The notes beneath the pieces were generated by a model. The model searched no databases, was not told the origin of the DNA, and saw only the letters and a list, made by a program, of their open reading frames with translations. DNA of 28,164 nucleotides from Priapulus caudatus (lineage: Eukaryota > Priapulida > Priapulimorpha > Priapulimorphida > Priapulidae): the NCBI RefSeq assembly GCF_000485595.1, contig NW_014577087.1:200566-228729 (forward strand), in the 5' to 3' direction. Shown in pieces: positions 20,249 through 27,687 of this stretch. The translations under genes were made by a program, and so were the position numbers. Numbering within the stretch: position 1 is the first letter of the stretch; every line of letters starts with the position of its first letter.

Positions 20249-20722
20249 GTTCAGCTTCATATCTCAGGGGAAGATGCGGTGTAGAGAAAGCGACGTAGCG
20301 TGCGTAAACGCTACATGTAGTAACGCAACGTAACGTAGTGTAACGTAACGCGTTCAACTTCATATCAGGAGAAGAAGCGGTGTAGCGTGCGTAAACGCTG
20401 CATGTAGTAACGCAACGTAACGTAGTGTAACGTAACGCGTTCAACTTCATATCAGGAGAAGAAGCGGTGTAGCGTGCGTAAACGCTGCATGTAGTAACGC
20501 AACGTAACGAAGTGTAACGTAGTGTAACGTAGTGTAACGTAGTGTAACGTAGTGTAACGTAGTGTAACGTAGTGTAACGTAGTGTAACGTAACTCGTTCA
20601 ACTTCATATCAGGAGAAGAAGCGGTGTAGCGTGCGTAAACGTTGCATGTAGTAACGCAACGTAACGTAGTGTAACGTAACGCGTTCAACTTTATATCAAG
20701 AGAAGAAGTGGTGTAGAAGAAG
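20249..20722. repeat. 87-bp tandem repeat, five copies, with an internal 10-bp expansion
   Basis: The unit begins CGTTCAACTTCATATCAGGA and ends GTAGTGTAACGTAACG. Copies lie at about 20249-20350 (diverged, about 15 bp longer), 20351-20437 (87 bp), 20438-20594 (157 bp), 20595-20681 (87 bp) and a partial at 20682-20722. The third copy is exactly 70 bp longer because GTAACGTAGT is repeated seven extra times. The unit is a multiple of three, so a minus frame repeats a 29-residue motif starting MKLNALRYTT. The tract carries an ACGC run at its right end (20725-20748). Confidence 0.93.
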
Positions 20723-20724
20723 TA

Positions 20725-20748
20725 ACGCACGCACGCACGCACGCACGC
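20725..20748. repeat. ACGC tetranucleotide microsatellite
   Basis: Six ACGC units directly follow the last partial 87-bp copy. The junction agaagtaACGC suggests the run grew from the ACGC word inside the unit. Confidence 0.85.
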
Positions 20749-20749
20749 G

Positions 20750-21199
20750 CGCCGCTATCGGCGGTTGCCATCGTTTCGCACCCGTCGTCTGACATACAGA
20801 CGGGGAAAGTGAACAACGGTTAGCCGGGCACGTGATGCGAGCAGAGCTGCTGACGCGCAGCACGACAAGCTGTCATGCAGGTGCGTGAGTGTAAGTGCTC
20901 CCCCAAATGTTAGTACGGGCGAGAGGAAAGAGAAAGCGTGAGATCGGTGATGCGAATTTGACAAATCGCTGGCGTTTAACCCCTTGCTCCGCTAAGTGTA
21001 GAAATCTCATTTGCAGCTGCGTGTTGATTTGCGGCCGACGTCTAGGTAGTGGGTCCCGATAATGGTTCTCACAATTACAGTGCCGGTCGGACCATGAAGT
21101 CGCGAATGGCGCCTATGTGACCGCGACCTGTCCCGTGTGACAGGACTTTGGGATGGCCGTCACCGTTACTGCGCCGCCGCCTGTGCGGATGGAACGGCA
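20750..21199. other. Plain sequence, nothing recognised
   Basis: Unique, moderately GC-rich. No domain-bearing frame and no inverted repeat. Confidence 0.45.
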
Positions 21200-21395
21200 A
21201 CGATAGATAGATAGAAATGAAAGGATAGCGAAAGATGGGGAGGAAGAATGAGAGTGTGTGTGGGTCAGGCAACGATAGCGAGAGAGATAATTAGAGCGTA
21301 TCCCAAGAGAGAGCAAATGAGTGGGTAAGAAAGATGGAGATACGTGATGGAGTGAGCTAGAGCGAGCAAGCGAAAGATAGTGCGTGTGTATAGCG

Positions 21396-21450
<55 letters not shown>

Positions 21451-21505
21451 CGTGTGTGTGTGTATGTGAGAGAGAGAGACGAGAGAGAGAGAGAGCAAGA
21501 GAGCG
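21200..21505. repeat. GATA/GA, GT and GC compound simple repeats
   Basis: GATA units at 21202-21214 and scattered GA words precede a GT run at 21398-21442, a GCGC core at 21443-21451, GT again to 21466, then GA at 21468-21501. All long frames here are by-products. Confidence 0.8.
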
Positions 21506-22413
21506 GGAGGTTAAGTGTGTGTTACATGTCAGTTCGCATCGACCCTAGACAACATTGGTTAGCTTTTAGCGCCAGTCGGTCGACGATGAAATATGACTGG
21601 TGGTAGCTGGAGGGTGCGAGAGAAGAACATCAAATGTCTGTCTCTCTCCTCTCCCTTTAATTCCGACTGCTTCTCCCGCCTTCATTCTCTCGATTTCTTT
21701 TTCCTATTATTCCCTTCGCTCTCGTTCAATTTTCTTCTCCGTCGATCTGTCCCCTCTACACATGCACGCGGAAATTAACTGAAAGCTCCAGTGGTAAACC
21801 GAAATTGAAAAGGGAAGGAAGAAGACAAATACGCGTAGAAGCCTATTCGTGTCGTGGGCGGTGGGAGGAGGGGATGTCGGCGGGATAGAAGCCCCGTTCA
21901 TTTCCAGCCGTCGACGGCCGTTAACAATTGTTGTAAAATTTCTTGTGCATTACACCAATGATAAACGCGCGTACACAGAGGGTCGTATTTTGTCTGACAA
22001 GGCGTATGTGGTGTCTACAAACAGCTCCTACAGGGCGTTCGCGCAATCCTACATGCGTCGTGTTCTTACAACGTCCATGTTTTGTTTTGATGTGAAAAAG
22101 TTTTCGACGTTGATGGTTTCTCTGTGCGGCGCACGCAGCGCTGTCGTTCTCACCATATCTTTACGCACGCACGAGAAATCATGTTATACATCACGAGAGC
22201 TGTCAACGTCTCTCGGACAAAACCAATCTGAGTGCGGCATCGCGAAACGCCTTTGTATTCATTCAAATCATCAATACTCACCCGTCCGCTCGAGTATCGA
22301 TATTTTTAACTTCAAATCCATCTTCACAGCATACGAAAAATCGGCATAAACGCGTCAGGAGAGCGACACACGCTGGCAAATATGAGCGCTCTCTCACCCA
22401 ACTGATATAACGC
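21506..22413. other. Plain region with an unrecognised open frame
   Basis: A plus frame of 166 codons spans 21849-22349. It is the least repetitive long frame in the window, but it has no ATG near its start (it opens at GTG) and no domain, signal or membrane segment. A pyrimidine-rich stretch lies at 21637-21740. I do not call a gene; an internal exon cannot be excluded. Confidence 0.4.
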
Positions 22414-22560
22414 GTGAGAGAGAAGGAGAAAGAGAGGGGGCGCGCGAGAGAGAAACATAGAGAGAGAATGAGAGTGGGGGAGAATGAAAAAAGAGAAATG
22501 GAGAGAATGAGAGATAGAGAGAATGAGAGGGGGGGGGAGAGAATAAGAGAGGGAGAATGA
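22414..22560. repeat. GA-rich purine tract
   Basis: GAGAGA, GAATGAGA and GGGGGGGG blocks form the tract. The 182-codon minus frame over 22278-22826 is Ser/Leu/Phe-rich because of it. Confidence 0.8.
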
Positions 22561-22960
22561 GTAATCATACCAGGGAACGACGAGTGTGTGAGATACACAC
22601 AATGTACACTCGTTGTCCGTACGTCAGTGTGAGATAACGTCATCTGCCGCCAGTATGCCCGCATGTAGATGAAGTGCGCGTGTGGAGAGGTCGCACGACT
22701 CCAGTTCCCGACGCTTGTATTTTCCCCCTGCCACCGCTCGAGTGTCCTTCTCCTCAGCTCGTTGGCATTACGCAGCTCGGCGTTGTCATGCAGCACGCCA
22801 CCCTGACTGCTGGCCCACGCACCCACCGCGTGCTCGAGTACCAGCCGCTGTCGGGTCGTCCGTCGCGTTGTCGGCTGGTTTTCCGGCGCCGCAGCAGACG
22901 GTGGCGCCGGTGGCGCCGCCCAGCGTTGCCGGATCTATTGTTCCGTGATTTCTCATTTTA
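22561..22960. other. Plain GC-rich region
   Basis: A GC-rich stretch at 22860-22930 holds GGTGGCGCC twice in tandem (GGTGGCGCCGGTGGCGCCG). Two overlapping plus frames at 22674-22961 match nothing recognised. Confidence 0.4.
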
Positions 22961-22978
22961 GACTCTCAATGCTCAGGG

Positions 22979-22992
22979 TATTGATCCTGATA
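22979..22992 (-). repeat. Possible short arm of the TATCAGGA family
   Basis: Read on the minus strand this is TATCAGGATCAATA, matching the arm at 19140 over 13 of 14 bases. Too short to be sure; no partner arm found. Confidence 0.2.
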
Positions 22993-23061
22993 CGGCTTGA
23001 TTTCGTAGGCGCCGAGCGAGTTTTTATACGGTTTTCCCCTAAGATTCTAACTAATGCAACC

Positions 23062-23178
23062 CAGTATGAATTCTGCCTTTTGACCGCTGGGATGGGACCT
23101 TCTTTTTTTTATCCCAGTAAAGATCAGTATGAATTATAATATATATATATATAATATATATAATTTTATTTATTTATT
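23062..23178 (+). repeat. Short hairpin, T-run and AT-rich tail (possible retroposon tail)
   Basis: CAGTATGAATT occurs at 23062-23072 and 23125-23135. Between them CTGGGAT (23087-23093) and ATCCCAG (23111-23117) can pair around a loop that contains eight T. TA and TTTA repeats follow at 23134-23178. A T-run and an AT microsatellite are common at the 3' ends of SINE/LINE copies, but no head was identified, so this is inference. Confidence 0.3.
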
Positions 23179-23590
23179 AGGTCTTGGAATAGTTAAGCTA
23201 CCATATATATATAGCCATGAGTATGCTGTAGAGAGTATAGGTCGACGGTAGGGATTAACTTTAATGCTGCGTCCAAATATCGACGCCGTGTTTATAGAAA
23301 TTCTTAATTACAGTCATTCTCAGTGTGCACCACAGTGACTTCCTGAGGAGTAGACTTCCTGTGAACTCTGCGCAGTGTGTCCAAGCACTACCTGGCGTGA
23401 TGTTGAATGGCGTAGTGTTTGCTGTTACGGCAGCTAGACGCGGTGCTAGCGCGCCCCATCCGCTCAGCACTTACACTTTCGGTGTTAGCTGCGCGTGTGC
23501 GCGCGTGTGTGTGCGCATGATTAAGCATTGTTGCAACTTGAAGTGAACAATAGATGCGCGTTGTGCGTTCGGTGCGAGATTTAGCAGACG
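23179..23590. other. Plain sequence, nothing recognised
   Basis: Unique sequence; a small TA run at 23202-23211. The frame at 23325-23546 has no domain. Confidence 0.45.
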
Positions 23591-23660
23591 CTAATGGCGC
23601 AGTCGGGGGTGAAAGGGACAGACGAGACTAGCTACTGTGTATTCTTGAAATCCGCCATTA
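23590..23660 (+). mobile_element. Weak tRNA-like / SINE-like segment
   Basis: TGGCGCAGTCGG at 23595-23606 is an excellent A-box match. About 36 bp on, TCTTGAAATCC is only a poor B box. No cloverleaf can be folded convincingly. It may be a decayed SINE head. Confidence 0.25.
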
Positions 23661-23708
23661 CTGTGTGAAACCGAATCCCCAGAAGCATGCGTTTTAACAA
23701 CACCGTAA

Positions 23709-23772
23709 CATTACCAGGAGTACATTTATAGAGATATTGAATTTCATCTCTATTCGTGTACTTCTGGTAATG
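23709..23772 (+). ncRNA. Pre-miRNA-like hairpin (candidate)
   Basis: The arms at 23709-23735 and 23746-23772 pair over 25 of 27 positions, including two G-T wobbles, with one 2-nt internal mismatch and a 10-nt loop (ATTGAATTTC). Total length 64 nt. Arm length, loop size and a single small internal loop all fit an animal miRNA precursor. The left arm begins CATTACCAGGAGTACATTTA; the right arm ends TTCTGGTAATG. I do not recognise a known miRNA seed. The alternative is a tiny foldback element. The two arms differ enough that a recent palindromic insertion is unlikely. Confidence 0.35.
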
Positions 23773-24286
23773 CTACTTGTGATATACTAATAAATTAAAC
23801 ATAATTATTTATAATATAATCACGCATACATTGATAAATAAGCGCATACGAGTACACCAACTGCGGTTGCTGCTTTGTGTGCAATTGTGAGCATGTACTG
23901 TGGGTACGGAGGCTGGCGCTGCAGCGTTAATCAACCTTGCCGTGTTAACCCGTACTCAACGTTTGATGCTGTCTTCATCTCTCGCGAGCGTGTGGATCAT
24001 CGGTCAGGAATCTGTCTCGCGTTGTTTTCGTTGCCCGCCGGCGCCCATGTCCCTCGTGTTTATCTCGTGAAAGAGAGAGAGAGTGAGAGAGAGAGAAGCC
24101 AGCCTCGCTGTTTTTTTCACGTCGTATTTCTCGTCTGCTACGACGGCGGCGGCAGCGCCATTAATTACACTCGCTATCCGTCGCTTGTTTACGCGCGAAG
24201 TTAACGCGTTGTGGTTTTTAATTGCTTCTCGGCTTCAGGTCGTGATGTCCAGTCTAGCGCGTCCGTCGCTCGCGGGTCGGCGGTCG

Positions 24287-24287
<1 letters not shown>
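23773..24287. other. AT-rich then plain sequence, with a GA tract
   Basis: AT-rich to about 23825, with a pure GA-type tract at 24071-24096. CTTCTCGGCTTCAG at 24225-24238 resembles a splice acceptor. No gene recognised. Confidence 0.4.
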
Positions 24288-24340
<53 letters not shown>

Positions 24341-24359
24341 TGGGGGGGGGGGGAGGGGG
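24288..24359. repeat. GT microsatellite ending in a G-run
   Basis: GT repeats at 24288-24339 are followed by twelve G, A, five G at 24342-24359, a quadruplex-capable run. The same order (GT tract then G-run) occurs at 16486-16704. Confidence 0.9.
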
Positions 24360-24462
24360 TGGTGACCGCTGCATGCGATGGTTTCCAAAAGATGACTAAT
24401 TTCTTCGAGAAAATTCGCTTAATTTATGCACGCGCGTGGGTGTGTGGGTGGATGAGAGAATT

Positions 24463-24569
24463 AGAGTGAAAGAAGGGAGAGGAGATCGAAAAGGAACAAG
24501 AGAGGAAGAACAGGAAAAGGAAAAGAAACGGAGACGAGTGTGCGCGTGTGTCTGGGGGAGGGGGAGGGG
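24463..24569. repeat. Purine tract with terminal G-runs
   Basis: GA/AAGG purine-rich DNA at 24463-24536, and GGGGG A GGGGG A GGGG at 24554-24569. Confidence 0.7.
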
Positions 24570-25016
24570 TGGATTTTTCAATAGTTGCATGGATGCGCGC
24601 GTATGATATTGATCTTTAATCAGTGGATATGCTGAATTATCTTTATCGTAAGTGAACGCGTTGCGGATGACATTCGCCGTGACATGATGCGCCTATATTT
24701 GCTGCTTCATGCACCATGACTCACGAAGCCGACTTGCGGTGGGTTTTTAGCGGAAGACTCACGATGCTATATGCGAGCAGCGATTAAGACGGGCGCGTTG
24801 ACGGTGAGTAGTGTGGGGAATGATGCGGGCGATGGAGGCGTCGGCGGCAGTCTCACGTCGATCGGATGAAATTGTAACTCTCCGTCGCCAGGATGTTTAC
24901 TTTGGAAATCCTTAAACTGCGTAATGGCGAAGGATCTCTTTACTCGCATCTGTTTCCTCTTTGCGGCGCATTTGTCAGACAGCGTTTTTCCGTATGGACG
25001 CAAACGTACACACATA
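24570..25016. other. Plain sequence, nothing recognised
   Basis: Unique sequence. GACG then GTGAGTAG at about 24800-24810 is donor-like. No supported frame. Confidence 0.45.
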
Positions 25017-25150
25017 CACGCGTGTGTGCGTGCGTGCGCGCGTGAGTGTGCGTGCGTGTGTGTGCGCGCGTGTGCGTGGGCGCGCGTGAGTGCGTGCGCG
25101 TGTGAGTGCGTGCGTGTGTGGGAATGTGCGTGGGCGCACGTGCATGCGCG
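25017..25150. repeat. GTGC / GT / GC compound repeat
   Basis: GTGTGCGTGC units with GAGT interruptions run for about 130 bp. The Cys-Val and His-Thr frames here are by-products. A short CGT run follows at 25237-25257. Confidence 0.85.
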
Positions 25151-25259
25151 TACCCCCGCACGTATTCGCTTTTGTATTGACCATCGAAATCATTTTAGAA
25201 ATTCTGCGAAATTGCGTATATAGCGCGGCGTGGCAGTCGTCGTCATCGTCGTCGTCGGC

Positions 25260-25515
25260 GGTTATGGAATCGGCTGTGTTACGTTGAGCAAAGTTTGTTT
25301 GCTCGCTTTTAGTGTATGAAGCACAATTTGTCGTATATTCGCGGCGATGTTTATAGCTTTATCGCTGTGTAGTGCTGCTGCCTATACGTACGTCCTGCTG
25401 ACATGTAGGGGGGGCGTAATGGTTGGTATACGTCACCGCCGCGTGTGTCTTCAACTCATTACGCCGCAGCTAAAAGTTCACGCGCAATGAAATACGTGCG
25501 TCGACGATGTAAACG
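25260..25515. other. Plain sequence, nothing recognised
   Basis: Unique sequence between the CGT run and the A-box-like word; no supported frame. Confidence 0.4.
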
Positions 25516-25517
25516 CA

Positions 25518-25545
25518 CCGAGTGGCAGAGTGGTCTTACCCGCGT
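25518..25545 (+). mobile_element. A-box-like fragment
   Basis: TGGCAGAGTGG at 25523-25533, within ACCGAGTGGCAGAGTGGTC, is a full match to a tRNA/SINE A box, but no B box follows before the CA tract. It may be a truncated SINE head, or chance. Confidence 0.2.
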
Positions 25546-25581
25546 CTATTCGTGTAGAAGGACAGCCTATAATCCTGTAAT

Positions 25582-25590
25582 ACACACGCA

Positions 25591-25622
<32 letters not shown>

Positions 25623-25634
25623 CACACACACACA
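25582..25634. repeat. CACG then CA microsatellite
   Basis: ACGC units at 25586-25610 pass into CA repeats, ending four bases before the 47-bp palindrome at 25638. Confidence 0.9.
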
Positions 25635-25637
25635 TAA

Positions 25638-25684
25638 TATCAGGAGTTAATAAAGACAAACTTTGTCTTTATTAACTCCTGATA
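25638..25684. repeat. 47-bp near-perfect palindrome (mini-foldback)
   Basis: The two 23-bp arms (25638-25660 and 25662-25684) are perfect inverse copies separated by a single C. The left arm reads TATCAGGAGTTAATAAAGAC then AAA. It abuts a CA microsatellite. The terminal TATCAGGAGT and a following ATAA are shared with the hairpin at 27379-27428, and most of the arm is shared with 19140-19161. The perfect arms imply a recent origin or maintenance. Confidence 0.9.
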
Positions 25685-25887
25685 ATAAATATATATAATC
25701 TAGGTCGTGCCTCCTACTCGCATTGCGTGAGCATTAGTGCGCCCGCACACATTATTTCGCGTTCGTGTATTTATGTGGGTGCTCATGCGTGTGTCTGTAG
25801 CGTTTGCGTCTCTGTGCGGGCGCTCTCTCTCTCTCGTCGTGGCCCGCATTTCCTCGCACAGCCTCGATGTCATTTATACACACATGC

Positions 25888-26083
25888 TTAAAGCCGCAAT
25901 ATGCGCATCCAAACGCTAATTTCTCCAGTACTAGACTAGCAAATACTTCGTGTCATGCATATAATCATACTACCTTATGACAAAATAAACTCTAGTTCCT
26001 CCCAAAAGAGTTTATTTTGTCATAAGGTAGTGTTATTATGCATGGGAGAAATTAGCGTTTGGATGCGCATATTGCGGCTTTAA
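25888..26083. mobile_element. 196-bp foldback element with 39-bp perfect TIRs and TTAA ends
   Basis: The outer arms at 25888-25926 and 26045-26083 are perfect inverse copies (39 of 39), starting TTAAAGCCGCAATATGCGCA. A second nested pair (25955-25992 and 26008-26043) aligns with two indel positions and a substitution around a 15-nt loop. Between outer and inner arms the left side has 28 extra bases (25927-25954) and the right side one. TTAA at both ends could be a target-site duplication, as made by piggyBac-type transposases, or simply part of the TIR. No coding capacity: a non-autonomous MITE/foldback. Confidence 0.8.
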
Positions 26084-26194
26084 CGTTTCGGGGCAATATT
26101 GCGTCGTCCGTCGATATGTGATCATCACACCCGAACCCATCAGACGTCTGCGTTTACCGAGCCCCTCATCAGAAACCGGAGCAGCAGCAGCGGC

Positions 26195-26223
26195 GCGTGC
26201 GTGCGTGCGTGCGTGTGTGCGTG
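26195..26223. repeat. GTGC microsatellite
   Basis: GCGTGCGTGC units of about 29 bp preceded by a short AGC run. The flanks from 26084 to 26430 are plain; an 81-codon plus frame there is unremarkable. Confidence 0.8.
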
Positions 26224-26436
26224 GCGTGTCAGCACTGGCCAACTGCAAGCCGCCTCTCAGTCCCCTTCATGAAGAAAGAATTTTCCGTCTCCTAGGAGGC
26301 GACGGCGCCGCGGCCTGGATGGCTCGTTTCATTACGGGGACCGTTCGTTTATGTTGTAAATAGACGTCGGCTAGACGCCGAGCTCATGGAGCCAATAGTG
26401 GAAATTAGATCGAGAGCTCGCGTTGTTGCCGGCCGT

Positions 26437-26570
26437 GTACCCCTCCTCCCCTCCTCTCCCTTCCCCCTCTTTCCTCCCTCCCTCCCTGTCTCCTCACTCC
26501 CTTCCTCCCCGTCTCCTCCCTCCATCTCTCCTCCCTCTCTCCTCCTTCATCCATCTCCATCTCCGCACAG
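26437..26570. repeat. C/T-rich pyrimidine tract
   Basis: CCCTCC and CTCCCT blocks form the tract. The Pro/Ser/Leu frames are by-products. A TATATATA at about 26579-26587 follows, with CTCACAATT some 30 bp on, a weak core-promoter-like pair. Confidence 0.7.
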
Positions 26571-26599
26571 CCAGCTCAGTATATATAGCCGAGCAATCT

Positions 26600-26896
26600 C
26601 TGGTTAGCTCACAATTCGGAATACGGGGGCGGGGAATACGGCCAAAACACGAGTACGTGCACTGTCGTCGACAGATCCCACTAAAAGCCGCATGCTACTT
26701 TTTTTAGCGTTTCCGATGAGCGAGGTGGTTTTTCTCCTCTCCGTCCGGGGACATCGGCGTGAGCGGATCTCGCGATTTCGCGCGATGATTTTCCGATGCT
26801 CGTGTCCCGAGGAACGCGCTCGCGTACTTCTCACTACTATCGGCGTGCGTTTTGTAAAGCCGTTTAGTGATCGGTTAAGCGGCGTTTAAATAGTGA

Positions 26897-26899
<3 letters not shown>
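26600..26899. other. Plain sequence, nothing recognised
   Basis: Unique sequence; the two opposing frames here are short and domain-free. Confidence 0.4.
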
Positions 26900-26934
<35 letters not shown>

Positions 26935-26946
26935 CACACACATATA
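26900..26946. repeat. TA microsatellite with CA end
   Basis: TA run to about 26932, then CACACACATATATA. Plain sequence continues to 27177. Confidence 0.85.
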
Positions 26947-27267
26947 TACGCTGCCGCATTTTGCGCCGACATAACGGTGATAAAATAACGGCTATGCGGC
27001 CGAGCAGTGGTATGGTTTGTGCAGCGCACATGTATACACACATACGTGCGTGCGCCGCACGCCAGTCAAAACAACGTATCCAGTGTTCTTTTAATAACAC
27101 TCGTCGGTGCAGTGGCATCGTCCCCCAGCAGCCGAACTGTCTCCATGGAGATCGGCCGGTAAGATACTCGAGCATATGGGGTCGTTGTCGTATCAGGTAC
27201 TACAGATATGTACCCGAGGTAGTTTTAGGTTGTTCAGTATTATGTTTATATTTTTATATGAGGTATG

Positions 27268-27332
27268 TTTAGGGTTAGGGTTAGAGTTAGGGTTAGGGTT
27301 AGGGTTAGTGTTAGTGTTAGTGTTAGTGTTAG
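27268..27332 (+). repeat. Interstitial telomeric repeat, TTAGGG with TTAGTG variants
   Basis: About eleven hexamers: TTTAGGG, TTAGGG, TTAGAG, three TTAGGG, four TTAGTG, then TTAGG. TTAGGG is the telomere repeat of most animals outside the arthropods and nematodes. The block of identical TTAGTG shows local spread of a variant, so this is not freshly added telomere. Plus-strand orientation is G-rich. Confidence 0.92.
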
Positions 27333-27378
27333 GATACACTTCTGCAGTACAAGTCTGGTACACTTTTCTGTATACATA

Positions 27379-27428
27379 ATATATCATGAGTAGATAATAG
27401 GGAACCCTATTATCTACTCCTGATATAT
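27379..27428. repeat. 50-bp mini-foldback hairpin
   Basis: 24-bp arms (27379-27402 and 27405-27428) differ at one position and enclose AA. The right arm read in reverse begins ATATATCAGGAGTAGATAAT. It shares TATCAGGAGT and ATAA with the palindrome at 25638, and sits inside the larger foldback element. Confidence 0.88.
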
Positions 27429-27494
27429 GTACCTCGGGTACATATCTGTAGTACCTGATACGACAACGACCCCTTGAACGTTACTAGAGCTCAT

Positions 27495-27681
27495 AGGGTC
27501 TATGTCCCCCAGGGTACTGCCGGAACGTAACTGCGGGTACGGAACGGAACATAGACTCGTTAGTGGAGTAGGCGAGGTACGGTTCAGCATATTAGATAGT
27601 AGTATAGTACCAGGTTACGTTCCGGTATACCGGACCGTACCCAGGGTACGTTCCGGCAATACCCCGGGGGACATAGACCCT
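27495..27681. mobile_element. 187-bp foldback element related to its left neighbour
   Basis: The TIRs at 27495-27542 and 27635-27681 begin AGGGTCTATGTCCCC and match over most of 47-48 bp with a few substitutions and one small indel. Inner words such as GGTACGTTCCGG and GGTTACGTTCCGG recur. A CTCA 4-mer at each flank could be a target-site duplication but is weak. Shared words with the 27178 element (GGGTC, TGTC, GGTACT, GTTCAG) support common descent. No coding capacity. Confidence 0.8.
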
Positions 27682-27687
27682 CTCAGC

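Larger units (their letters stand above)
27178..27473. mobile_element. 296-bp foldback element with 44-bp perfect TIRs, enclosing telomeric repeats
   Basis: The TIRs at 27178-27221 and 27430-27473 are perfect inverse copies (44 of 44), starting GGGGTCGTTGTCGTATCAGG. Inside lie an AT-rich spacer, a TTAGGG/TTAGTG array (27268-27332), unique sequence, and a small hairpin (27379-27428) that ends one base before the right TIR. No obvious target-site duplication. The termini and both flanks resemble those of the next element, 21 bp downstream. Confidence 0.85.

Noticed and set aside
20239-20250. B-box-like GGTTCAACC on the minus strand
   Set aside because: No A box lies at a workable distance upstream on that strand.
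20351-20681. TATCAGGAG words inside the 87-bp tandem repeat as members of the mini-foldback family
   Set aside because: Similarity stops after TATCAGGAG and no inverted partner is near, so they are probably coincidental.
21849-22349. 166-codon plus frame of ordinary complexity
   Set aside because: It opens at GTG with no upstream ATG, has no recognised domain, and about 28 kb searched in six frames is expected to hold some frames of this size.
22278-22826. 182-codon minus frame with Ser/Leu/Phe hydrophobic runs resembling membrane segments
   Set aside because: The hydrophobic runs are translations of a GA/CT simple repeat.
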